A stretch of DNA of 64,000 bases from Areca catechu (lineage: Eukaryota > Streptophyta > Magnoliopsida > Arecales > Arecaceae), in contig CM038038.1 in assembly GCA_021397845.1 (NCBI GenBank), forward strand, positions 58,646,748 through 58,710,747, read 5' to 3'. Below are positions 11,001-23,085 of the stretch, one piece after another. Every line of letters begins with the position of its first letter. The first letter of the stretch is position 1. A program made the translations under genes and the position numbers. Below the pieces are notes generated by a model. That model was given only the letters and a program-made list of their open reading frames with translations. It had not been told where the DNA came from and did not search any database.

Positions 11001-13373
11001 TAAAAGAATAGTGCCCTGTAGGCCAAGCGTATATCTTATATGATAGGAGTTTATCTATAATTTTCTTCCAATTCATGTATGATATTTATTAATAAAGAGG
11101 TATTTATGTTTCTTTATATGCCGTGTCTTACATTTTTTTTATTATAATGAACCTGATAGATTAGGATAATGGATTTAGGATTATGGTGAGTTCATAACAG
11201 TGAGACTTAGAATCCAATAAATACTAGTTTAACACATTTCTAGTTATAGGATTATCGAGTTGGGGATCGATATTTCCAGTAAGACTAGCACATCCTATAT
11301 ATGCTTGATGGAGAGGGTGGTTGGTCTGATGACCACTTGTGTAGCGACACTAATACAAGGATATGGGTGCTCATCGAGAAATGAGTCTACTAAATTGATC
11401 CATCATGCGAACATCTTATGAAGTCTTGTTAAAAGATGGTTCTCTTAATGGGAGTTGTGCAAGTAATCTTTAGACCTGAGATTATTATGGAACCTTATAT
11501 ATATGAATCTATATTTTAGTTCATACTTATTTATGACTAAATCATGTATAGGATGTTCATGGATATGGAGGATTGTGTATGAAGGTTGTGAGTAGATCAA
11601 CTTGGAATCAGTCACTCCTAATAAGAGATGAATTTATCCTATGTAATCTCATCATATGATGACTCGGGAGTCTTTGATCAAAGCAAGATAAGATTAGAAA
11701 TGATTTCTAATCTTTCATTGATTGAGTCTTCATTATTGGATTGAAATTCAAATAAATAAAGTATTAAGGTTTTGACAAATTTTATACCCATTGCTTATTC
11801 AGGATGAAGGGTGATCGAAGGATTGAATTACATGGTAACTTGTCACTAAAGGATATTTTGATAATTTCTATCAAATTTTTCATTGTCTAGGTAGGTATGA
11901 AATGTCAGTAGATGTCAATCATATCTTGTAGATTTTCATGAATTAAAATGATTAATTCATGAGTCAAGTAGAAAGAAGGTCTAATTTGATAACTAGGATT
12001 GATATGGTTTTGACCTAATTCAATTACTCGAGTTCTAATTGAATTAGATCAATATGAACCTAGATTTAATATTAGCTAGATGTGGGCCCAAAGGATCACA
12101 CATACTATGGAATTAGTCAAGGAAGTCAATTATATTTTTATTTGAAGCATAAGATCCTAATTGCTAGCTAATTGATATACTAGCATATGTTAGCTATCCT
12201 AACTCCTAACCTGATTAGATTAGATTTGTTTACCTGCTATTTAGGTTAACTAATTTAAGAGGATTTAAATTGAATCAAGCCTCCAAGTTTTAGCCTTTTT
12301 GGGACTCTTAATTGTCATTATCCATGCCATATTACAAGCATCCCAAGGGCTAGGGAGTCCTGAATGAAGATAGAAGAAGTGGGGGCAGATATGGCATGTA
12401 AAAGGACCAAGAGTCCTTTGCAGATGAATCACTTTTTATAGATAAAGTTTATCTTCTCTCCCCTCTATTTCATGCCCCCTTTGGATCAGGTTTGCCTGGT
12501 CAAAAGGACTTATTTGAGTGCTAATTGTGATTAGGCATGGAAAGTGTTGTTGCATAAATATATGGCACACATGAGAGGGACTTAGAGTCCTTATGTTTAT
12601 CAATCACTTTTTAGATAAACCTATCCTAATCACATGCCATTTGGGATTACTGACCAGGTCCATGCCCCTTTAAATCATGGAAAATAAATCTAATTTAATT
12701 AAAGGGTTGCATGAAGCATCTCTTAGCACATGAGATTCCATAATGCTGTATCGATATGGTGTTTCATCGCAAATCCTTCCCACCAGACTTCTACTTTAAG
12801 GGACATATCTGATATGTAAGGTATTAGATAAGGGGCTAGGAAAGGGTGTGATTGGCATCTCGTCTCTATCTATATAAGGATCTCGGTGGAAGAGACCAAG
12901 GTATCCGATATTATCTGAATAGTCCTCTTCCTTTCCTTATTAAGATAAGTTTTCAAGATTAAGACTAGTCTGCCATTTTAAGACAAGGGCTTAGGAAGAG
13001 AATTAGAAAGGATAAAAAGATTTTAAGAGAGAAATTAGAGAGGTCTAGAGATATCCTTTAGTATTGTATAGGTCCTAGCAGGGCTAAAAGGCTGTTGAGA
13101 GGAGAAAGTTTGTGAGGAGGAGAAAATTTAGTAAGCAAACTAGAAGGAGTGCTTTCTTGATTTGGTTCCTGCATAGATCACCTCTAGACGGCATGCACTT
13201 ATGTGCTCGTGGAAATACTAGGATATAGCATTACATGTATTCTTCAAGTTTCTTATGTATTGCCCTAATTAATTGATATAATCAAGGGATTTAGGATTTA
13301 AGATTTTGGTTGACTAGGATTTTAATATTAAAAATTTTGAAATTCATTTTTTTACTATGCAACTATAACCTTA
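11001..13373 (+). repeat. Copia A 5' LTR
   Basis: The 2373-bp segment starts TAAAAGAATAGTGCCC and ends CTATAACCTTA, with both terminal dinucleotides apparently mutated from TG and CA. Its start aligns with the A 3' LTR at 47985 (TGAAAGAATTGTGTCC). Its length matches the 2.36-kb LTRs of copia B. A degenerate primer-binding site follows immediately. The landmark ATTCATGTATGATATT followed by TTATTAATAAA occurs in both A LTRs, near 11070 and 48040. Confidence 0.75.
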
Positions 13374-13390
13374 GTGATATCAGAACAACC
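13374..13390 (+). other. Copia A primer-binding site (degenerate)
   Basis: GTGATATCAGAACAACC corresponds to the GTGGTATCAGAGCC of copia B at 31382. This is the usual tRNA-iMet-complementary site of plant copia elements, with two mismatches in the core. It fixes the 3' boundary of the LTR. Confidence 0.7.
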
Positions 13391-14571
13391 TTAATTGATT
13401 CAATTAATGATCAATTTATTAGATACATAAATGTTATGTTAAATATCTAGCTTGATAGTTATAACATATATTGTTTGTGATTGCCACTGATTAGGTGTTT
13501 CGCTTAAACCCTAATCAATATAGAGATATGTATTAATTGTTTAGTCATCATTTTAAAATAATATTATCTTAATATAGTGGTGGATGTCTGCTATATTATA
13601 AGATTGTCCTAGAATGATAACACACTTAGATATATTGTAATGTTATATGCCTTTTAGCTAGTATATAGTATTAGGATGTGCATGAGACCATTAAAGTCCT
13701 TTTAAAAATTATATTTAGTCATAGTGTTAGGAATCATAATGTAAATTCATTCAGGATTTGATTGATCAATTGGTGTCTAGGAAGGTAGTTTTGGAAAGGT
13801 AAAGAGACCATGATCTTTAATTGGACCATTGCTTACTTGGCCAATCTTTTGGTGTCTAAGATAAGCATGGGGGCCTTCCACCTCTCTCCTACTTACCTTG
13901 CTAATTCGATTAGTTTAAACCTTGAATTGAAAATGCTAAATGGTTAAAATATTACTAATACCTTCCTTCATGTTAAGTCAAATTCTTGTCAAAAATTATA
14001 GTAGGTTTATTATGAAACACAAGGCCTACTCTAGGGATTGATGTGAAATTGTCTTGGTGTATTTAATGCTTTATAGCATGTTTGATGGTGTTACTTTGTT
14101 ATGTAATATAAGGGCATCATTATTCAAACATGATTATATGGAAATGAAGAGTCCGACTAAATAAAGACATTATAGTTTGTTTTGTAATATAAGGCTATAG
14201 ATGTCTTATAGGTAATTGTTATATTGAGAATTGCATGGGTTGCAATTGGAAAAAGAATTTCTGATCCTTGAACTTATGAATGTTTGTTATGTAACACAAG
14301 GCATTTATGAGGAATTCAGATCTCAACTCTACTAAAGAAATTATGGTAGGATTTCTCGCTTACTATAGGTGAGGGCTATGGTATTCATGATAAAATAGTG
14401 GGAGATATAATTAGATTTATAAGTCCTCATCTAATTATGTAGGTCCTTGATTGGTTTGCTTATATGTTATTCTTTATTTTTATGTAGATTTATTTGATGG
14501 CTTCTACTTTATCATTGTGAGGCATTTTAGATACCAATAAATTGATTGGCTCCAATTTTGTGGATTGGTTG
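13391..14571 (+). pseudogene. Copia A leader and first gag codons
   Basis: The untranslated leader carries four copies of a motif like GTTATGTAATATAAGGC, spaced about 100 bp apart, parallel to the TGTGTACACA copies in copia B. Gag starts with ATG at 14497. Its residues align with the first 25 of copia B gag, including the DxNKLxGxNxVDW pattern, with one TGA nonsense codon. The frame stops abruptly at 14571, where the C array has inserted. Confidence 0.75.
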
Positions 14572-15312
14572 TGATGGGGGACGGGATCAGGAGAGGATCG
14601 TCGATGAGCCGAGAAGTCACTGATGATTAGGGTACTACTATTTTTTTTTTCTAATTTTTATAGGGGATGGTGAACGAACAATGGAGATGGAGTGTAGGAA
14701 AATTGGACACTCTACGGACTTGGAACTTACATTCACGGAGAGACCTCTCACCTCTAGGGCATCTCACCCACCATACTACATGTAGCCTAGGGCATCCCAT
14801 CCAAATCGCTACTTGGGGTTGTGAAGGAAAATCTCTCAGACCATAGAGAGGACTTGACGGGGAAGGGGATGACTAGGGCCTCACATCCGTCGATGCTCGA
14901 AAGTGAAGGCATAGGGTCTCACACCCCTCGATACTTGAAGGTGAAGGCAAGATGGGCCTCACACCCACTCCTTTACGGAGGCAGAACAAAGAATCACTCT
15001 TTCATAAAAACTCATCTTCCTTAACCAATTTTTTTACAAAGCAATAATGGTGGTATTTATAGACCTTTCCAACCCTCATTTGAATTTGAATACAAAATAG
15101 AAAGATAAGGATGTTTCAAACTCAAATATAAGATAAGGTCTATCCATACTAGATAACTCAATTCTAACCAAACTAATCCTAAATCAAATTTCAAAACAAT
15201 TGATAAAGATAAATCCTAAACTAATTTATCATGGTACTAGATATGCATCGAAATTCATGCTACTCCAGGATTCGTGCTTGCTTCGAGATCCATGCTGGCG
15301 ATGTCCCTATCA
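14572..15312 (-). repeat. C array LTR 1
   Basis: The 741-bp LTR starts TGATGGGGGACGGG directly after the GGTTG target repeat and ends GATGTCCCTATCA. It contains a TATTTATAGACC box (TATAAATA on the minus strand) near 15054 and modules of the type CTCACACCCCTCGATACTTG. In minus orientation it is the 3' LTR of the first element. Confidence 0.75.
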
Positions 15313-16532
15313 TTCTCCTGAGGTGGGAAGAACTCGACTCCATCGAGTCAAGATCAGTGGGGCTTTGATGAACCATATCCAAAGCCTCTACTTTGATATC
15401 TGTGCAGCTAGGAAATCCATGCGGCTTTGAAATTATGCAGCTCTGAAAACTATCCCAAATTATTTTTTTCCCATTTTTTAAATTCAATTTTCTCTCTATT
15501 TTTATTTTTTTTTCACTTTTTTTATTTCCTACCTAATCTTGAAGTCGACAAGGGGTTGGCACCTTGCTTTGAGAAGCATGCAAAGCTTGAAATCGGCAAT
15601 GAAAGTCGGAATGGCTTTCATGATCGTGCGATCCCACTTATTCTCCACGTATTGAAATTAGAAAACATAGGAGGCTTGCGGGGTGGGATTCTGGCAGGCT
15701 TCGTCGGCAACGGTGCTGGTAAGGAAACGGTGGCACAGACTTTGATCTGGCAGTCTCGGGCATCATGGTAGCAGGGTGACGGGGTAGGCCATGACCTTGC
15801 ATCAGAGAGGGGTGTTGGGAGGCGGCGTAATAGCAAGGGGCATCGATCGTTGATTGTTGGTGGTGAGAAGACCCGGTGGGAGGAGCTTGGTAGGAGATGG
15901 TGACAGCGGTGTGTCCGGTTGAATCTGGCTCAGTGGTGGCGGAATCTGATGGACTTGAGGCGATGATTTGCCTATAGCAGGTGAGGAGACGGGCAGCTGT
16001 TGGTGTTCGATGAAGATAGGGCTTGGCGGTGGATCTGGCAAATAGTGGCAGTGATGGGATGCCTCGCGGGTGACAGCAGGCGGAGATGGAATTATATCTG
16101 GGCAGAAGCTATCGGAGGTGAGGTTGAAGTGGCAGGTGACGAATCCAACAGGGCAGGAGGGGCTGGGCCAAGTTACCAAGGCGGGTGTGGACGACATAGG
16201 TAGGGGTCTGGAGAAACTGACGGCCGGGGATGATGGCAGTGGACTGGAGGGGAACCGAACATCGGCGGCTATGGATTGCTGATGATCGAGCGATCGAATG
16301 GCTTGAGGAGCTGGTGGTTGTTGATGGCCTAGATTTGGCAGGCGGCAGACCAGGAGCAGGAAAGGAGGTCTTCTCCACTGGAGACTGCAGGGAGCATGGA
16401 GGAGTAGCGGTGGTGGAGATCCGGAAGAGGATGGGGAAGCTGGGAAGGGCAGAAAAAATGGAAGAGACAGTGTCGAGAAGATCTAGTGAGGGATATGAAC
16501 CATACCCTAATAACATGGCTTTGATACCAAAT
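15313..16532 (-). mobile_element. C internal region 1, no recognised protein
   Basis: A 1.22-kb region between LTRs, G-rich on the plus strand. It ends on the right with TTTGATACCAAAT (16520-16532), the complement of a TGGTATCA primer-binding site. Its left edge, CTCCTGAGG in plus view, would hold the polypurine tract on the other strand. Several overlapping open frames exist on both strands, for example minus 15802-16197 and plus 16230-16535. They are Pro/Ser- or Gly-rich, lack domains and are not shared with internal region 2, so I do not call them genes. The layout fits a TRIM/LARD-type non-autonomous element. Confidence 0.65.
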
Positions 16533-16885
16533 TGATGGGGCACGAGATTGGGGGTAGGATCGTCGACGAGCTGACATGTCACCGATGATTAGGGTACTAC
16601 TTTTTTTTTTTTTTTTTTTTTTTCTAGGGGGTGGCGAAGGAACAATGGAGATGGAAGGCAAGAAAATTAGACTCTCTATGGACTTGGACTTATATTCACG
16701 GAGAGACCTCTCACCTCTAGGGCATCTCACCCATCCCATTACATGTAGCCTAGGGCATCCCATCCAAATCACTACTTAGGGCCATGAAGGAAAATCTCTA
16801 AGACCATAGAGGGGACTCGATGGGGAAGGAGATAATTAGGGCCTCACGTCCCTCGACATTCGAAAGCGAAGGCATAGGGTCTCAT

Positions 16886-18628
16886 TGAAGGAAAAGCAGC
16901 AAAGGAAAGCAGGCATGCAAGGTAGAAACATGGTTTTTTAAAACTATTTTAAAATATGCAGCGGAAGGCTCGATAGATATATCAAAAGATCTACTGATCT
17001 GCCTGCAACAGGATCTAGTATAACAATGTAGCATGCTATAAAACATCAACAGCAAGAAAAGAGTCAATAGGCATAAAGGTACCTTACCGCTATACCTTAA
17101 AGATGGAGGTAGTGAAAAGCTCTCAAGCCACACACACGTCTGGCCTTTACGAGTAGTTCATACTGGGGCTCGACTCTGATCAACTCCTTCGGAGTGCTAG
17201 CTCCTTGGGATCCTTCGGGCCGATCTTCTTCTTCTCGGAAGACAAGGAAAAGAGGTGGAACCCTTTCTAACTGCTCTCTTCCCAAAATCTAGCTTGAGTG
17301 CTAGGTATTTTCACATCCAATCCCAAATCCTCACAAACCCCCTTTTTCTTTCTAGTTATTCAACCAACTAGTAGCCCCTAAAACAACCTTTATTTATAGA
17401 GATAGCCATGAGAAAGAGAAAGAGGAAGGAGGAGTAATTGGGGAAGAAGGTCAAGGGCCATACCAAATGGGTCTAAGCTAAAAAAAGCAAGTATGACCAT
17501 CATACCAAGAAAGCTTGGAGCCAAAAATACCCAGAATTCGAAATTTAAATTCAAAATTTGAAGTCAAAATCTTTCCAAAAAACTTTCTAGAATCTTTGCT
17601 CGTTAGTTAAGTGTCGACACTTTTATTTTACCAAGTATCGATACTTCGAACATGGTCAATCATATTGACCTCCAGTAATGGCAAACGATTCTCAATTATC
17701 GATCAGCCTTTAGATCAGATATAAATCCATATGGTGTGTGACCCCATAGTTTCAAACACTAAGCCGGTAGCACTTGAACACTTCCAGTACCAGTCAAAGT
17801 CCTTATCTAGTAATGATATCCGATGTCCTAATAGGTCAAAGATTGCAGAGAAACTTACAAGAATCTCTGGCATATGGTTACCACATAATTTATCCCTTTG
17901 ACCTCATAATGCTCAAGATGGCATAGGATTTGACCGCTAACCCTAATTTGGTTCATCCAGATTATGTCTCAACTTTACAAGTTCTGTGACTCTTCACAAG
18001 AACTATCCTGGCCAAGGTTTTGCTAAATTGAGACATAACGAGCCATTCACTCCAAACTATTTGGAGGGGTCAATTCCATCTTGATCCACCACCACTTCAC
18101 AAGTACTTGACTGTACCTTGAAATCTTTCATCACTAGATTAGAAATTCAGGTAGTCCGGCACCAAAGTACAGTGAGTTGTTTGCAAGCTACCATGGTGAC
18201 CTCAGGTCATAGGGACACATATACCCATATCCCTTCGCGAGTAACCCTTTGGTTGAAGGGAGCTTCGCAAAAGGTCACGTTCAGTGAGATGTCACTTATT
18301 TCACTTGTATGTCATATCAGTATCACCACACTCCTTAGTTAAGAGGACAACTAACCAATGTAAGACACAACAAACTATACTCGATACATCGTCATCCTAT
18401 AATAATGTATCCTTTGGTTGTGAACTAGTTTAAGAACTATTTGATATATCATCATTATATAATATAGTTCTAAGGATTCCATCACACAAGAGTTCTTTTC
18501 AGGAAAATACACATGTAATGAACATCCAAAAGAATAACTTTTATTCATTAAGAAATTCATATACAATTATAAAATTAGCACAACCATCTACATCCTAGAC
18601 GATTGGCTTTGGGACACAATTTCCAACA
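16886..18628 (-). repeat. Copia D 3' LTR
   Basis: 1743 bp; on the minus strand it starts TGTTGGAAATTGTGTCCC and ends TTTTCCTTCA. The adjoining minus-strand sequence AAATGGGAGT at its inner side is the polypurine tract. It holds two perfect 14-bp palindromes, AAGTGTCGACACTT (17609-17622) and AAGTATCGATACTT (17633-17646). Confidence 0.85.
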
Positions 18629-21600
18629 ACTCCCATTTGGACTAAAGCCAATCAGTACAGAATCTTATTTCTATTTTTCATTTACAACTATCAAACTCTT
18701 GAATTTCGATGACTTTAGTGAATGGGTTAGCCAGTTTCAATTTTCTATTGATCTTCTGAAGGTCAATGTCACCTCATTCTACGATCTCTCGTACAAGATG
18801 ATAGCACCGTATAATATGCTTTATACGGTGATGAGACTTTGGCTCTTTGGCTTAAGCAATGGCTCCAGTGTTATCATAATACACCAGAACAGGACCATCT
18901 AGGGAAGGTGCCACTCCTAGCTTGCTAAGAAACTTCTGCAACTACACAGCTTCCTTGACTACATTCAATGCTGCAATGTATTCTGCTTTGCATACTAAGT
19001 CTGCCACAGTAGGCTACTTGAAACTTTTCCAACAGATCGCTTCTTCATTTAGGGAAAGATAAATCCTAACACACTCTTGCTATCATCCTTATCTGACTGG
19101 AAACTGGAGTCAGTATACCCCACAAGTTTCAAGTCTGGTTCTCCATAAAATAGCAATTGGTCCTTAGTATTTCACAAATATTTAAGGATGGTCTTTACCA
19201 CTTTTCAATGAGCTTCACCTGGGTCAGACTGGTATTTGCTCACTAGGCTTAGTGAGTATGCCACGTCTGGTCTAGTACATGTCATGGCATACATGATAGA
19301 ACCCACTGCCGAAGTATACGGGATTCTACTCATATGCTTTCTCTCCTCAGGAGTTATTGTACAATCCTTTTTGGAGAGGGCAATTCCAGTGCCTATCGGG
19401 AGATAGCCTTTCTTGGAATTTTTCATGCTGAATCGATTCAGCACAGTGTCGATATATATAGACTGGAACAGTCCTAGAAGCCTCTTAGATCTATCTCTAT
19501 AGATCTTCATATCCAGTATGTAAGAGGCTTCATCCAAGTCCTTCATAGAGAACTGAGATGACAACCAGACCTTTATTCCTTGCAGTGCTGGGATGTCATT
19601 CCCGATTAAGAGAATGTCATCCACATACAATACAAGGAATACAATTACAGAACCATTAGCCCATTTGTAAATGCAAGGCTCTTCTTCGTACTTAACAAAG
19701 CCATATGACTTAATATACTTATCAAATTGCATGTTCTAACTCTGTGGTGCTTGCTTCAATCCATAGATGGACTTTTGAAGCTTGCACACCTTTGACTCAT
19801 CTATGGATGTGAACCCTTCAGGTTGTACCATATACACCTCCTCTTCCAGCTCACCACTCAAGAAAGTTGTTCAGATATCCATTTATCAGATTTCATAGTC
19901 AAATTATGCCGCTAAAACAAGCATGATCCGAATGAATTTGAGCATTGCCATAAGAGAGAATGTCTAGTCATAGTTAATACCATAACGTTGACGATATCTC
20001 TTGACAACTAGACAAGCTTTATAGATCTCTACCTGCCCATCTGTGCCCCTTTTTTTTTTGAAAATTCATTTCATCCAATGGGTTTTATCCCTTCAGGTGG
20101 ATCAACCAATGTCCATACATTGCTGATTTCCATGGACTCCATTTTGGATTTCATGGCTCCCAGCCATTTCTTAGAGTTGGACCTCTGCATTGCATCTATA
20201 TAGGTGATCGGATCCTTATTGATCTTATCAAGTTCAATGGGATCACCGTCTTGGACCAAGAAACCGTAGTATTTGTCCAGTCAACTCGGTACCCTACTAG
20301 ATCTCTTTAATGGTTCCTATGTGGGCTCAGGGTATGATCTAATCATAACCGGTTCTATGTTGTCCCTTAAGTGTATCAGTTTTTCTACTTATTGAACTTC
20401 ACTAAGTTCAATCTTAGCAGTTACAATTCCTTCACCAAGGAACTCCTTTTCCAAAAAGATAGTTCTAAGACTGACGAACACCTTTTGTTCCTCAGCCAAG
20501 TAGAAGTGATACCTCTTAGACTCTTTTGGATACCCAACAAATAGTCACCGGTCAGACCTAGGTCCAAATTTGTTCGTTTCCAAACATTTTACATAAGCCG
20601 GGCAACCCCAGACCCGAAGGTGTGAGAGTGTCGACTTACGTCAGTCCATATCTCATATGGAGTTTTGCTAACAAACTTACTCGGAGCCATATTCAAAAGG
20701 TAACAGGCTGATTCCAGAGCATATCCCCAAAAGGATAGCGATAGAGAAGCAAAGCCCATCATGGACCGAACCATGTTTAATAGGGTTCGATTCCTTCTTT
20801 TAGACACTTCATTTAATTGAAGTATCCCTAAAGGTGTCCACTAAGAGAGAATCCCATTCTCCTCGAGATATGCCAGAAACTTATTGAAAAGGTATTCACC
20901 GCCTCGATCTGATCGAAGGGTTTTGATATACCTTCCAGTTTGTTTTTCTACTTCATTATGATATCGTTTGAATATTTCAAATGATTCAGATTTATGTCTC
21001 ATCAAGAAGACATAACCATACCTTGAAAGGTCGTTTGTGAAAGTAATGAAATAACTGTACCCACCTCTGACACAAACATTCATGGGTTTGCATACATCAG
21101 TATGTACCAGACTTAGAATCTCTTTGGCTCGTTCACCTTTTCTAGTAAAAGGTGACTTTGTCATCTTTCTAAGAAGACAGGACTCATAGGTTAGCAGTGA
21201 ACTATTTTCACTAAAATCAAGGAGACCCTTGCTTTTCAACCTATTTATCCTATTCTTGTTAATATGACCTAGCATATAATGCCACAGGTATGCTTCGCTG
21301 ACATTATCTATCCTAGGGTGTTTGCTAGACATGTACATTACACTAATAGGTCATGATATTATATAAATGCCATTATTCATATATCCATTTATCACTACAG
21401 AACCATTCCAAATGATTTTGCAAATGTCATTCTTTTTTTGATAGTTCATAACCATACATGACCAATTGGCCTACAGAAATGACATTCAAGATAAAAGATG
21501 GACAATAATGATACTTATTCAAAATGATCGTATAGGACTCGAAAACTAGTTTGAGGACTTCCAATGCCAGGACTGGAACTTGGCTTCCATTTTTCACGTT

Positions 21601-22597
21601 CAAGAATCTCTTGCCGTCCTCGAATCTTCTACTAACTTGAAGTCCCTGCAAAGAATTATAAATATGAATTGGACTACCTATATCCAATACCCAATTAGTA
21701 GTATCATAGATAGAGAAACTATAAGGTGTTATCATATAAATACCTTGTCCAATACTGTCTTGCTGCTTTCTCTTCTTGGACCTGTTCGGGTCAAGGGATG
21801 CAATGTAAAGAGGATAGTTCCTCTTCCAATGATCCTGCTTATCGCAGAAGAAGCACTCTGCATGGCTCTTATCAGCCTTCACCCTTTTGGCATGACTGGG
21901 CCTAGAAGTATTCTGCACCTTTTTTCCTTTATTTTTTTCCCTTTCTTAAAGGGACGACACCCTGTCGAAGATCCTCCCACTAGATTTACTACCCCTTTGT
22001 TTAGTTAGTGGTCTTTCTCATAAGTCTGCAATAACCCCAACAGACCATGGTAGTTAACTGTAGGCTTATTCATTTTATAATGATCAAGAAAACCTAGATA
22101 GGAAGAGGGCAGGGAATTCAGAATCGCATCCTTCCCAAGCTGTTCATGCAAGGGACATCCGAGCTTGCCAGGCACTCAATCATCTTGATCATATACAGTA
22201 CATGATCAGTGACTAAGGTCCCATCATGCATCCGTGCATTGTAGATAGCATAGGAGACCCTATACCTCTCAATGTCATCTCGGGTGCCAAAGGACTCCTT
22301 CAATCTTTGAAGGATTTCCTTTGGCTCGGCTTCCTCGAACTTGCGACTGAACTCATCATTCATCACTGCCAACATTATGCATCAGATAGTGGTCCTGTTA
22401 GAGAGCCACTTCTGATAAGTGTCTCTGACTGAACCCCGAGCATTGGGAGCAAAAATTTCTGGTACTGGATCCGATATCACATACAGGATCCGCTCATGCT
22501 CCAGGACAATCCCGAGCCTTTGATACCAGCTATCAAAGTTAGGTCCATTGAGCTTCTCATTGTCGAGAAGAGATCGGAGCCACAGGTTGGAAGACAT
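18629..22597 (-). pseudogene. Copia D gag-pol polyprotein, broken
   Basis: Gag begins at 22597 (MSSNLWLRSLLDNEKLNGPN). Fragments continue through 22375-22118 and 21918-21427. The latter has a zinc knuckle, CFFCDKQDHWKRNY, whose last Cys has become Tyr, and a protease-like LDIGSPIHI. Integrase fragments are 21338-20841 (LWHYMLGHI, SDRGGEYLF) and 20807-20589. RT follows at 20259-20071 and 19732-19205 with the YVDD active-site box (LYVDDILLIGND). RNase H remnants reach 18640. Domain order, with integrase before RT, defines Ty1/copia; the sequence style is Angela/Tork-like. Stops and frameshifts separate almost every fragment. Confidence 0.85.
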
Positions 22598-23085
22598 CTA
22601 AAAGGAAAACCAAAACTTTATTAGTGTAATGAATTATTAACCTAAAGATATGGACTTTAGTCTAAAGGCCCCTCCCACTATCTTGTTCAGACTGGTAGCC
22701 TTTACCTCCAATCCGAGGAATTACTTTAATTCCTTAGTGGGTACTAGAGTCCAATAGACAACACATGAGCCCGACTTTGGCCGGCCCACCCATGCATATT
22801 TAAAGGTAGGTTCTTCAATTGATTACTTCTCCAAGTAACCTCCAGTATTTAGGTTTTGCCCCAAGGTGCACTTCAATCGGCCTTTGGGCTTCCTATTAAA
22901 GGTCTCGGTTAGGTCTAACTATTAATACGACAAAACTCAATGCTTCTAACTAATGAATAGTCAAGCTCAACTTTGGCCAGCCCACCTGAGCACCGTTAAG
23001 AGAGTCGTACTGAGCCATCATATTAGGAACAGTAATTTTAATAGCCCGATGAACACTCGATCTTTGGATCTGCCGATGAACATCA
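22598..23085 (-). other. Copia D leader, gag-proximal part
   Basis: Untranslated leader immediately upstream of gag on the minus strand. It contains repeated words such as CCGACTTTGGCCGGCCCACC near 22770 and AACTTTGGCCAGCCCACC near 22970. It ends at the insertion point of the solo LTR. Confidence 0.5.

Noticed and set aside
13374..13390. Possible tRNA-related sequences (TGGTATCAGAGC-type)
   Set aside because: These are primer-binding sites complementary to tRNA 3' ends, with no cloverleaf around them.
15802..16582. ORFs of 101-157 residues on both strands
   Set aside because: They are within the C internal region and run into the LTR, with Pro/Ser or Gly bias and no domain.
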